Assembly: GCA_963082975.1 (NCBI GenBank)
Contig: OY720350.1
Location: 21,795,875 to 21,859,874 of the forward strand
Length of the DNA stretch: 64,000 nucleotides
Direction: 5' to 3'
From: Labia minor
Lineage: Eukaryota; Arthropoda; Insecta; Dermaptera; Spongiphoridae
Below are positions 32,552 to 44,873 of this stretch, piece by piece. The position numbers and the translations under genes are program-made. Position 1 is the stretch's first letter; each line of letters begins with the position of its first letter. Below the pieces are notes generated by a model, which saw only the letters and a program-made list of their open reading frames with translations, did not search any database and was not told the origin of the DNA.

Positions 32552-35500
32552 TTAATAATGTGTAAAAAATGGATCATGCATATCATCTGAAACAGAATGA
32601 AAATAAGATAAAAAATAATTATTTATTTTAGAATTAGAAATATCATCACTTTTAATGTGAAAAAGCTTATTTAATTAAGAAATAAATACAGTTAAATTCG
32701 GAGCCGTTGAGTGTATTTTTAAAAAATAATCATATAATTTTTAGAAATGAAATAGAGTTAAATTAATTCCGATTTAAAATAAAAATAAACATCTAACTTT
32801 TGTTCAAAGAAAAGACAGAAAATATCAAGCAGATTGCCATTTAAACGGGAAAGAGGTATTGTGTGATCAGTACAACAGTTGTCAGGTCTAGGACTTGAAT
32901 CCCAGACAAGAAGGTTGAAATACAAGAGTATCGCCCAGACTGCGTGGCGAATTAGATTTGAAATAGTTTTCAAAAATTTAAATAAAAATTCTAAATCAAT
33001 ACTTACAATTATAACTTCTTCTTGATATATATGGATAATTAATATCTGAAAAATAATTGTAAGTAGTGAATTATTTAATTTTCGCTAATTTAGAAGTTAA
33101 TTTAAAATGTATATCAAATTATTGTTTTTTGCTTATATTAAATTTTATTAATTATTAATATTCTAAGAGAATTTTAAAACGAAATTTTATACCATATGAT
33201 GTTATAGGACGAGCAGGTTTTGGTTGTTTTGGTGTAGTACCTGAAATCAAAAATATATCCTAAATTATTTTCTTGGTATTTTAGTCTTTAAATATGTACT
33301 TTTTTATTTTTAAATTATTCAAATTCATTTCAGTTTTATATAATAATTTTTTTTTTTTGCTCACTTATATTTTCATCTAGACTCATATTTTTTTTTTTTC
33401 CCTGATAATTTTTGAAATTATGCCACATGGTGTAAATTGAATTAACTTGAGAAGTAAGATGATTTCTATGTCGACATTATTTATTATAAATTCATTGTTT
33501 TTTTATTTCTTAATTGTGATTATTAATAATTTTAACAAATAACTGGTGTCAATTAATTTATTGTGACAATTGATTTGGTAAGCATCCAATGGATACTCAC
33601 TTAGGAGGGAAACAATCAAATCTATTTGATAATTTAAAATAATAATTAAATATAATTAAAGTTATGAAATCAAAGTTATCTACATCTTTTAATTAATTAA
33701 TTTAATTAATTTAATTAAAAACTTAGTAAAATTTAAACTTGAAATTAAAAAAATTAAAATTTGAAAATTTTTCGTTCACTAGTAAATTTCAAATCTCTGA
33801 AATTCTTTACAAATTTTTTCTAAATTTTTTATCTTTATTATTAAATATTAATAGTTTGAATTGAATCATTTTTTTTTTTATTTTTATTAAAATCAGAAAT
33901 AATTAATTAGATGAAAAAGTTTTTTTTTATATTTAAATATAAATTTTGACTTCAATTTGTAATAATTTTTACAATTACGAGTATATCGAAAGTATGATTA
34001 AAATAATACTTACACCCACAGGATTTTTCAGGTTTTGTAGTTGTTTCTAAAAAATAATTGATTTATTATTATTGATAAAAAATTAATATTTGTTATTATC
34101 AATTTAACTATTAATGATAAATGAATGTCACCCCAATTCATTTATCAACTATTAGTATTGATATTTTTTATCTTGAATTACTTCCTCACTCTGGTATTTT
34201 TACCGATTCAATTAAAGAATATTTCCTCTTTCTATTTATACTTTCTTTTTTCGTTTTTAAACGAAATTAAAACAATGAACTTTAACAATATTAGGAACTG
34301 ATTATTAAATTTTTAGGACGCAAATAAACAATTGTTTAGAGGAAATTTGAAAAAAGTCCAAATGTTTTCATGTAACACATCAGTTTTCACAACAATATAA
34401 TACACAATTGGTAACCATTTTTGTTTCTTGCCTACCATCTGGCATCACAATGTTTTTTTTTCTTTCTTCAAAATTAATGAATAAATTCGTATTGTAAAAT
34501 AATTCACCTTAGAAATGTAATTAATTTTAATTTGATGCATAAATGCCTTTTTTAAGGAATCATTAAATTAAAACATTACTTGTAAAGAAATGAATTTTTA
34601 AGATTCTACCAAATTTTTTTTCTTTTTTCTTTTTCAATATTATATAAAACTACTAAAATATTCATATACAAAGAGAATTTTAGAAGAAAATTTTATACCT
34701 TGGATTGGAGGATTGATCATCTCTTTGTAAGACATATCACCTGAAAGATATAAATTTCGTAAATTTTTTTGTTTTATAACAATTAGTTTTTAATATTTTT
34801 ACAATTTTCACAATTAATTTAATTTAATAAAACAGGTTTTATCTTAATAAAAAGATTTAAATTTTCCAGTTCACGTTAAAATATTTTTAAATTATATTAA
34901 AATTAAATCTTAAAAGTAACTACTTACCACTACAGAGCTTCTGAATTATATCACAAACTGAATCTAAAAAAAATATAAATATTTTATTAGTATTAAATTT
35001 ATTAATAACTTGAAGGGAGAATAAATAAGGTGATTAAAATTTAGTATAATATTGACATAAATATAATCTAATATTGAAATGAATGGTTTAAAATAAGTAA
35101 TAATTGTTTTATTAATTTAGTGTTAAAATAAATAGAAAATACTGAGCTTAACAATTAATTAATAATATTAAAATATTTCATTAATTTGCTAAAAAAATTG
35201 CTTGATATTTTTTAGATTAAAAAGATGATGGTGGAGTATAAATTAAAAAAATTTACTTTTAATAGAAATTTTTATATTTTTATTTTAATTAAATAACGAT
35301 CTAAGTATATTAAAAAAGAATTTTAAAACGAAAATATATACCTTGGGATATGATTTTCGAATTTAGTTTGTCTTTGTTAGATTTATCATCTGAAACAAAA
35401 TTATATAGTAAATTTGTTGTTTTTTTATACTTGTAGTAATACATTTTTTTTACTTGTTTTGATTTTCAATTTTATTTTAATAATGATTTATTAAATAATC

Positions 35501-38500
35501 AAAAATTTCATATTTTATTCAAGTAAAATATCCAGTTCTTCGTTGAACATATTTTTTTTTATATTTAAAATTTTCTTTAATTTTTATTGACAATTAATAA
35601 CCTTTTTTTCAAGTTTCTAAATCATTTTTTGTTAAAATTTATATTGTTTTTAACAATTTGTACATCGTTATGTTTAAAATAAGTTGACCTGTGGCCAGGT
35701 CCGAACCGACCGACGGTTTGAAGTAAATTAATTTCCAGCTACAGAAATATCAAATAATTTAAATATATCTTTTAATGTAATAAAAAACAGATAGGCATAG
35801 AACATAAATATTTTTAATTTTATTTTATTTATAATATATATGTAAGATCAGGCTGTGACGTCATGAATGGCTGGGCGACGTCATATAATTTTAAATTAAG
35901 AAAAAACTAATAAAGATGATTTTCCCGAGGATAAAACCAATACAAAGTGCATGATTCGAGGTGATATGCAAAAAATCTCCTCATGTGAAATTTGGTGTGA
36001 AAATAACTCTTCCCTTCCTATCGTCGATCGCTAATACTACCAGGATTTGCACCAAAAGTTGATCAATTCATCATACTGATGCATTAAGTAAATATACCAA
36101 ATTTCAACAAAATCCGTTGAGCCGTTCAAGCTGTACACATCTATACGGACGGACAGACATCATGCTAAAAATACATTTTTACCGACCGACGATAGTAAGG
36201 GAGGTATTGTTTTCACACCAAATTTCACATGTGGAGATTTTTACATATCTCCACGAATCATGCATTTTCTAAACAGAAAAAAGTATTTTTAGCATGATGT
36301 CTGTCTGTCCGTCCGTCCGTATAGATGTGTACAGCCTGAACGGCTCAACCGATTTTGATGAAATTTGGTATATTTACTTAATGCATCAGTGGGATGAATT
36401 GATCAACTTTTGGTGCAATTCCGGAAACCGGAAGTGGTAGTATTAGCGATCGACGATAGGAAGGAAAGGGTTATTTTCACACCAAAGGAGATTTTTTTAT
36501 ATATCACCACGAATCATGCACTTTGTATTGGTTTTATCCTCGAGAAAAATCATATTTATTAGTTTTTTCTTGATTTAAAATTATATGACGTCATCCAGCC
36601 ATTCATGACGTCACAGCCTGGTCTTACATATATTTTATAAATAAAATAAAATTAAAAATATTTATGTTATATGCCTATCTGTTTTTTATTACATTAATAG
36701 ATATATTAAAATTATTTGAAATTGTTTCTGTAGCTGGAAATTAATTTATTTCAAACAGTCGGTCGGTTCGGACCTGGCCACAGGTCAACTTATTCTGTTA
36801 AGAAAATGAATGTTTGATTCGTGGAGATATGTAAAAATCTCCACATGTGAAATTTGGTGTGAAAAACAATACCTCCCTTACTATCGTCGGTCGGTAAAAA
36901 GGATAAACTATTAAACATATTAGTTTTTTTTATAATTATTTATAACATATTAATAAACTCTAAAGTTGACCGTAATATAATTTTAATAATTAATATTAAC
37001 AATTGATGAGCCAGTTATCTCAGCAATGACCTGCAAATACATATTAAATATATTAATAAAAACAAATTTTAAGACTCTTCAGTGGTTTAGTGGTTAGCAC
37101 GACAGTCTACCACACTGAAGGTTCGAGTTTGAGCCTAGGGAAATTCTATAATTAATAATTTCTCTTTAAAACTGTCCATGTACCTCAGGGAATACTCACA
37201 AACATATGAAAACAAATTTTATGAAAATCTAATTCAAACAGCAATTATGGCGGTGAAAAATGCACTGAGCGAAAAAATTGAAAAAATATAAAATCAATAA
37301 TTAAAAACGATTTATCGAATAGCAAAATGTGCAAATCATTTTCTTCTATGAAATGACATTTGAGAAAGGTAAAATAAAAAGATTAATACCATATGAAATC
37401 ACAGACGACTCAACATGGCTACCTTTATTCAACCTTACTTTTCAGCTTAACAACAATATTACATAAATACAACAGATACTTTGTTCATATATAATGTGTA
37501 TATATTTCTTATATTCATTTATGTTTTTTACCGACCGACGATAGTAAGGGAGGTATTGTTTTCACACCAAATTTCACATATGGAGATTTTTACATATCTC
37601 CACGAATCATGAATTTTCTAAACAGAAAAAAGTATTTTTAGCATGATGTCTGTCCGTCCGTCTGTCCGTCCGTCTGTCCGTCTGTCCGTCCGTATAGATG
37701 TGTACAGCCTGAACGGCTCAACCGATTTTGATGAAATTTGGTATATTTACTTAATGCATCAGTGGGATGAATTGATCAACTTTTGGTGCAATTCCGGAAA
37801 CCGGAAGTGGTAGTATTAGCGATCGACGATAGGAAGGAAAGGGTTATTTTCACACCAAATTTCACATGAGGAGATTTTTTTATATATCAACACGAATCAT
37901 ACACTTTGTATTGGTTTTATCCTCGGGAAAATCATATTTATTAGTTTTTTCTTGATTTAAAATTATATGACGTCATCCAGCCATTCATGACGTCACAGCC
38001 TGGTCTTACATATATTTTATAAATAAAATAAAATTAAAAATATTTATGTTATATGCCTATCTGTTTTTTATTACATTAATAGATATATTAAAATTATTTG
38101 AAATTGTTTCTGTAGATGGAAATTAATTTACTTCAATCCGTCGGTCGGTTCGGACCTGGCCACAGGTCAACTTATTTTACAGTTGGACAATAAAAATAAT
38201 AAATAATCATAAATTTATAAAAAATGGATGTTAATTAAAAAAATATTCTAAATTTTATTAAAATATCTCTATTCAAAATTAATTTTGAAATAATTTTTTT
38301 TACCTTGGGCTGTCTTTGGAGGACTTTGTTTATCTTGGTTTGATGTAGAAATTGAGACTAAAAAAAATATTATAAATTTAATGAGAAGATTTTTTTTTTA
38401 GGATTTTTAAATTTAGTTTTTTTTTTATTTTGAGTTAATATATGTATGTATGTATAATGGGGCTATAAAATTGAAAATTGTTCAGTATTGCAATATAAGT

Positions 38501-40111
38501 ATGATATGTAAGTTTATTTTTATATACTTATAAAATTTATATATTTTTTTTTATTAATATAAAATTTTCATTTTAGAATTTAAAAGATTTTTATAATATA
38601 TAATTTTTATTTCTGATTTTAATTGAAAATCTTAAGTAATCAATTTGAAAAACATATGTTTCCAGGTTTTTTATGATTTTAAATTATTTTTGGTAAAAAA
38701 TTATAATAATTATTACATTTATATCAAAATTATGTTTAGGAAATCATTAAAGGTGTAATTAAAAAAATGAAAAATAATTTTTTTCAATTAGGAATATTTT
38801 GTAAAAAGTAAATAAATATATTTCTTTTGATTTGATTAAAAGCATTTTATATATTTTTTTTATTTTATATGTTTTAAATAAAAAAAATGAAAATAAAAAG
38901 ATTGTAAATTAGTTATTATTAAACAAAGAATCGAATCCTTTTAAAAAAAAATTGGGCATCTCATGGAGAAGCATTATGAAATTTTACTTTAAAAGGCAAT
39001 AAGTTATCAAATAAAACAGCGTATATATTTGACTTATTGCATTTAATGGAACATTTAAAAATTCTAATAATATTAGATTTTATTTTAATTTTATTTTATT
39101 TAGGATTTTAAATTATAATTTTATACCTTGAATTCTTGGACTTAGTTCCTCCTCTTGATTAACTGGAAGCACCACTAAAGAATATAGTACATTATTTAAA
39201 ATTTATAATATAACATATATAAATTAAATAATCTTATAATAAAATTATATTTGAAATTATTAAAGAAAAGTTTAAATTGTTGATTTTAATTAAATTTGGG
39301 AATTTTCTTTGACATTTAGAGATTTTTTTGGATACAAACAATTATCCATATACATATATGTATATTATAATGATAGTTGGATGTGAAAATCATGTTGGTT
39401 TTTTAGTAATATAAATATGTATTAATAATATTTTACCTTCCGATTTAGCAGCATCTGGAAAAGAAATAATCAGATTAAAAATGATTTAAATATATAATCT
39501 AAAGATATTATTTCTTTATTTCTTAAGAAAAACCATTACCTATATTATTTTTTAATTATTATAATAATTTATAATTTGGTTGGAAATGAATAGAGAGATA
39601 ATAAATTAAATATTAATTATTAATCAATAACGATATTTCAATATCTGTTGTTCTAGGAAACTTGAAAGTTCTTGGTCGCAGCAACCCCATTTCTCCAAGT
39701 GTCCCTATCCTGTGAGCCACAACCCTCCAATCACTACACTCTCCCTTCTACATTACCCACCCACCGCGTCCTTGGTCTTCCAAGCGGTAGTTTCCCGATC
39801 GGTATCCCCACCAATATATTTTTCGTCATTCTTTCCTCTCCCATTCTAGCCACGTGCCCTGACCATTGCAGCCTTTTTTAACCCTAACTATGTCTCGAGA
39901 TGCATAAAGGTCAATTCTCGTTATGCAATCTCCGTCATTCCCCGGTGCCCTCACCTATTTTTGACCCATAAATACCCATAAGAATCATATTCTCAAATAT
40001 TCTAAATCTACTCTCTTCTCCCAGGGTCATGGACCATGCCTCACACGCATATAATAGAACCGGCAAAATAATTGTTTTATATATTTTAATTTTGATCGCC
40101 TTTAATAATAA

Positions 40112-40157
<46 letters not shown>

Positions 40158-40563
40158 CGCTAAACCTTAATAGTTAATTTATTTCGGCCTTTCTAATACC
40201 TATATATATATTTATTTAGGATTCAGTTAAAGTTTTGATTATTATAAGAAGTTAAATCCGGGTTATTTTCAAGTTTAATTGTGAGACTTGGGTCAACTCC
40301 TATATTGGCGCCATTTTCATGACAGTTTATTTAGAAGATAGTTTTTTGGCATTCTCAGCCATAATCTAGTCTTTGATCCGTGTTGGGATCGAATTATATT
40401 TAAAGGGTAGTTTTCAGAAAAAATATAAAGTATTTTTTCATATGATAATTCCCTACATTCAGCATATTAATCAAAATATAAAAAAACATTATTTACCTGA
40501 TTTAACTGACATCAACAAAAGAGACAGAAATAAAAGTAGAGGAAGAATCTTATGAGAAGCCAT
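32552..40563 (-). CDS. G3: micro-exon secreted-protein gene, right-arm copy
   Basis: Exons (minus): 40563-40497 (leader, MASHKILPLLLFLSLLL..VKS), 39454-39437 (DAAKSE), 39174-39127 (VVLPVNQEEELSPRIQ), 38357-38304 (VSISTSNQDKQSPPKTAQ), 35389-35342 (DKSNKDKLNSKIISQ), 34963-34928 (DSVCDIIQKLCS), 34740-34699 (GDMSYKEMINPPIQ), 34046-34014 (ETTTKPEKSCG), 33240-33193 (TTPKQPKPARPITSY), 33045-33007 (DINYPYISRRSYN) and 32586-32552 (DMHDPFFTHY then TAA). All introns are phase 1 and all splice sites look intact, unlike G1. Relative to G1 it has three extra exons. It lacks G1 exon 4, which is replaced by a Rep-C cluster. The predicted product is about 150 residues, secreted, lysine-, proline- and tyrosine-rich with three cysteines. 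The function is unknown. This is the best-preserved member of the family in the window. Confidence 0.78.
32770..32960. repeat. tRNA-related SINE-like element in a G3 intron
   Basis: Near-identical inverse of 19540-19725. It was inherited with the arm. Confidence 0.55.
35682..36178 (-). repeat. Rep-C copy 1 of a cluster in a G3 intron
   Basis: It starts at the hairpin end (TAAGTTGACCTGTGGCCAGG) and runs to AGCATGATGTCTGTCCG, where it meets a second copy in the opposite orientation. Confidence 0.75.
36178..36797 (+). repeat. Rep-C copy 2, near full length
   Basis: It runs from ACCGACCGACGATAGTAAGG to CCACAGGTCAACTTATT. It is followed at once by a third fragment (36798-36900, minus) ending with the inverted start motif. 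The cluster replaces the G3 segment equivalent to 17540-17770 of G1, which holds G1 exon 4. Confidence 0.8.
37078..37140 (+). repeat. tRNA-derived SINE head in a G3 intron
   Basis: TGGTTTAGTGGTTAGCACG and GGTTCGAGTTTGAGCC form A- and B-box-like elements. It is the inverse of 17286-17345. Confidence 0.6.
37530..38177 (+). repeat. Rep-C full-length copy with known empty site
   Basis: Begins ACCGACCGACG and ends CAGGTCAACTTA. It is inserted into a run of T. The left arm has the uninterrupted site (eight A on the plus strand near 16890), so the element is about 640 bp and arrived after the duplication. It has TGACGTCA motifs and a terminal GACCTG/CAGGTC hairpin but no terminal inverted repeats and no coding. 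Confidence 0.8.
39660..40112 (-). pseudogene. LINE 3' fragment in G3 intron 1
   Basis: It matches 3190-3660 and 8700-9060: the C-terminal tail of the Craft/R1-like LINE. The equivalent place in G1 lacks it. Confidence 0.6.
40113..40155. repeat. (TA)n microsatellite
   Basis: About 20 TA units directly after the LINE fragment. Confidence 0.85.
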
Positions 40564-40602
40564 TATGAGTGATTGACTAAATCAAATTAAATATACCTTT
40601 CG

Positions 40603-40610
40603 CTTTTATA
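40603..40610 (-). promoter_or_regulatory. TATA box of G3
   Basis: TATAAAAG followed by CGAAAGGTATATTTAA on the minus strand starts 47 bp upstream of the ATG at 40563, identical to G1. Confidence 0.7.
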
Positions 40611-41194
40611 GGAAAATCTACAATAATAATTATATAATTTTATATTAAATATTTAAAAAGTACACATTTTATTTCATTTATTTCTTTATTTCTTAAGAAA
40701 AACCATTACATTATAAAATATTATTATTATTTTAATTTTTAAAGAACTTAAACAAAAATAATTCATTTTTATTCTTTAGTGATATATTTTTATAGTTTTA
40801 GAATAAACATGTTTATAGGATTCTCATAGAAATGTATCTAATTGTAAGAAATATTATTATTATTATTTTAGATATTTTTAATATTTTCATTATCATATTA
40901 ATATTAATTTTTTTTATAAACTTAATTTAAATATTTATTATTTATTAAATTTTAGAAATAAAATAATGTTTTCTTGATTCAAAAATTCTTATTGAAAAGT
41001 TTTTCTTAGTGGATAAAAATTATTTTCCCAATTTACATGTGTGTGTATAATATTTAAAGAATTAAATATAATCAATTTATTTTCATTAAATATTAGATAT
41101 TTTTTAATGGCTAATGGAAACCTCTTTGACTTTCAACTTCCTTTAATTTTTACTTTTATTTCTTTTATAAAATTATTTGATTCTATCTATCTCT

Positions 41195-42600
41195 GTGTAT
41201 CTACGGAACTCGAAAGTTCTTGGGCGCATTATTCCTCTCTGTTACTAAATACTTTGTCTTAGCACTATTAAATTCTAGTCCCACCTCTTTTCCTGCTACG
41301 ATTAATGTTCCTACGCTATCTTTAATTATCATTGACGAATCTCCTATTATATTTAAGTCGTCTGCGTAACCTAATACTTGAACCTTTTTTAGCGACCGAT
41401 GATAGTAAGGGAGGTATTGTTTTCACACCAAATTTCACATGTGGAGATTTTTACATATCTCCACGAATCATGCATATTCTAAACAGAAAAAAGTATTTTT
41501 AGCATGATGTCTGTCCGTCCGTCTGTCCGTCCGTATAGATGTGTACAGCCTGAACGGCTCAACCGATTTTGATGAAATTTGGTATATTTACTTAATGCAT
41601 CACTGAGATGAATTGATCAACTTTTGGTGCAATTCCGGAAACCGGAAGCGGTAGTATTAGCGATCGACGATAGGAAGGAAAGGGTTATTTTCACACCAAA
41701 TTTCACATGAGGAGATTTTTTTATATATCACCACGAATCATGCACTTTGTATTGGTTTTATCCTCGAGAAAAATCATATTTACTAGTTTTTTCTTGATTT
41801 AAAATTATATGACGTCATCCAGCCATTCATGACGTCACAGCCTGGTCTTGCATATATATTATAAATAAAATAAAATTAAAAATGTTTATATTTATTATTT
41901 ATGTATCCATATCTGTTTTTTATTACATTAATAGATATATGAAAATTATTTGAAATTGTTTCTGTAGCTGGAAATTAATTTATTTCAAACCGTCGGTGGG
42001 TTCGGACCTGGCCACAGGTCAACTTATTTTTAGTTGGATTCCGTTTGATTTTTTCCCACTTGGTCTAATTACATATTCCAGAACTAAATTAAATAAAATT
42101 GGTGATACGTCTCCTTTTTGGGTTAACCATTCCGAATATCGAAAGTTTCTGACAGTTGATTCCCGCATCTTACTCTTCCTTTACTACCTTCCAGACAAAT
42201 TTGAATCATACGTACTCCATATTAAGATCGAAATTTTGAAAAAGTTTTTCCCGGACTATTAAGCCATATGCTTTTCTAAATTATACAAAAAATTGTTAAC
42301 AGAAATATTGAATTCGCGTTTTTTTCTAATATCAGCCTTAATAAAAATACCTCATCTAAAGTTGATCGATTTGGCCAGAACCCGCATTTAATTTCTCCTA
42401 ATATTTCCTCTCCATATAGTCGTAATGTCAATGGAATAATATTCGCAAGAATCTTATAGGATGTCGTCAAAAGGGATATTCTCCTGTAGTTATTGCAGTT
42501 GGTTCTATTTCCCTTCTTAAAAATTAGGATAATAACTGCCTCCTGCCAGTCTAATGAGATTTTTTCCTTATGCCATATCGAAAGAACTAATTTGTGCATA
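41195..42600 (-). pseudogene. LINE reverse-transcriptase relic interrupted by Rep-C
   Basis: The minus strand gives WQEAVIILIFKKGNRTNCNN, YRRISLLTTSYKILANI, CGFWPNRSTLDE (42600-42276), then a QKGDVSPILFNLVLEYVIR block (about 42120-42040). After the inserted Rep-C (41392-42030) the frame resumes with QVLGYADDLNIIGDSSM, containing the catalytic YADD, down to about 41262. The last ~70 bp hold the 3' tail. It has stops and is internally deleted. The blocks identify a Craft/R1-like LINE, the same family as the other fragments. Confidence 0.75.
41393..42029 (+). repeat. Rep-C copy inserted in the LINE relic
   Basis: About 637 bp, from a start variant (GCGACCGATGATAGTAAGG) to CCACAGGTCAACTTATT. The LINE reading frame continues on both sides, which defines its limits. 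Confidence 0.8.
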
Positions 42601-42902
42601 CTTATAAGTTATTTTAAATTTTATTTTCACATGTTTTTGAAAAATTTGTTATAGAAATTAAATTTCACAAATTGGACCTAATTCACCCATTCATTATAAT
42701 TATATATGTATATATGCCATAATATAGAGTGGGGCAGTAAAATCTCACGATCTTTGATTAGTATTAAAAAACCACACACAGAAACAGTTTTTTACTTGAA
42801 AAAAATAATTAAAACTTAGAAAGCAGGGTTGGAAAAAAGAGGATGTATGAATAATTAATTTAAATAGAATTGAAAAATGGGGTCTATCTAACTCCGTTTA
42901 TA

Positions 42903-43420
42903 TCTTATATATAAAATTCTCGTGTCACAAAACTTTGAAAAAGTACTCCTCCGAAACGGCTGGACCGATTCTTATGAAATTTTTTATGTATATTCAGTAG
43001 GTCTCAGGGCATGTCAGACTTCCTTCATAAAACCGCTAATTGGTAAGGTGTGTCCAGGGGGTGCTAATTAATTAAAAATAGTTTAGTTACAATGCTAGAT
43101 CATAGAGGCGCTGGTGGCGATAATTTGACATGTATATAAATTCTAATAGAAGACTTGCAAACAATACTCCTTCATGGGTAAACCAGCTAGCGCGCCATCT
43201 TATGACTTTGCACCCTCAGTTCAAAACTCGCAAAGGCACATTTTTTTCTTTAAGTATTATATATTTTTTTTACAAATTTATTAATTTTTATTATTTTAAT
43301 ATTTTATTAAATTATTTTATTTTATTAAATTAAATTTTATTATTAAATTGTATTTTATTAAATTAATAATTATGTCAATTAATTATTTGTGCATAAATAA
43401 ACATATATAAAAAACTATAT
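42903..43420 (+). mobile_element. Helitron-like element, 5' portion
   Basis: 5' end TCTTATATATAAAATTCTCG after a host A. It is similar to 59833-60310 and to 5640-5995 inverted. It carries a tRNA-like segment near 43170-43230. The 3' terminus is not present. Confidence 0.6.
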
Positions 43421-43429
43421 GATTAATTG

Positions 43430-44430
43430 AAATATTGTAAATATTAGAAAAATAAAAATAAAAATAAAAATATAAATATTAAAAACATCTTTTTTATTGT
43501 ATTCTTTGCGCTACTAAATGACAACATGTTTATATCAAATTTTTAAAAATTAACTTCTGCTGTTATTAATTAGATATTATTAAAATTTATAGTCTATGAA
43601 CAGAAATGAAAAATTCTAAAGTCACTTTTGGATTCTAGAGGACATGAAACGCGAATATACGCAAACAAATTTAAATTCTGAGCAATGTGTAATAAAATTT
43701 TTTTTATATATATATTGATATTTACAATATCTCAATTGATCTTATTGGTCTTTTAAACTTTGAAAACATTCACATTACGGCTATAATTTAATACTATTAA
43801 TTTTTAAGATTATGTGAGTAAATAATTTTAATTAAGAAAATTTGATCTCATAATTGAATTTTCACGTAAGATTTTAATATATATTTTTTTAATATTATTT
43901 TTATAGTAGTTTAGTGTTATGTTAATTTCTTTATATTTTATTTGTATTTTGTTTACTTTGTTTTTTTTTTAAATAAATTAATAACATTTAAAGTAGCATA
44001 AAAAAATTAATCGAAGCAGGAAAAGTGATGGTGTTTGAAATTAATAGTGATAAGACAAAATAATTAGTATCAGAGAGAATAATATTTACAAAGAATTTAA
44101 ATCGATCTCAATAAAAAGTCGATGAAAAATCGATTTCAATTTGTCAAAAGAGCGAACAGATAGACAGAGAGACAGACAGAAGTGAAGTTTAGAAAAACCT
44201 TATAAAAAGAGAGAGTTAATATAAAAAAATAAACATGTAGTCTTTATTAATAAAATGTTACATATATACATAAAATTTAGATAAATTAATCTAAACAATT
44301 TCTACAAATGACTATAATTAATAAATTTCAAAATAAAATAAAATATAAGTAAAAAAGTTTTATTTTTATTAATACATTATTATTATTTTGTTTAAATTTT
44401 GATAATGGCACTTTTAATAAAAAAAAACAG
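43430..44430. other. AT-rich non-coding stretch, nothing recognised
   Basis: No exon-like segment or element end. A small LINE-like remnant (TGATAAGACAAAATAATTAG) may lie near 44040-44100. Confidence 0.4.
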
Positions 44431-44433
44431 GGT

Positions 44434-44712
44434 GAAATTGTCCAAACCCTAATTATTTCCTATGAAAAACAATGATAATACATTTATAAAAGTATATTTA
44501 TTTATACTAATAGGATAGATAATTTTTGTTATAACGTTTGAAAGAGCCTCCGAAGCAAAATCGTCAGTTACGCACGTTTTGCGTCTGTTGGCGTGTAGGC
44601 TGTTTTGCAGATTACGTCTACAGTACAGCCGTCGTCTTAGAACTGACCTATTTGCTTCTTCGATTCTTATCGATGTCTAATACATAGACATAGTACAATA
44701 ATATAAACAAGT
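44434..44712. repeat. Rep-D dispersed repeat, copy 2
   Basis: Matches 9448-9738 across its length with scattered differences. Confidence 0.6.
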
Positions 44713-44873
44713 TGAATTAAAATTTTTATTATTACAAAAATTTGACTTGATTGTTCATATAAATAAATAAAACTAAATGCGCCCAACGTTTTTCGTTGTA
44801 TTTGAAGCAATCCATTCATAAACTTTGTCAGGCTTATAAAAAAATTAATTTATTCTTTTTAGTTCATTGGAAA

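Larger units (their letters stand above)
31866..40905 (-). repeat. Right arm of the inverted duplication (contains G3)
   Basis: It is the reverse complement of 15510-20625 expanded by insertions: Rep-C clusters at 35682-36900 and 37530-38177, and a LINE piece at 39660-40112. The region 40570-40905 matches sequence upstream of G1. The two genes point toward each other across the satellite. Confidence 0.85.
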
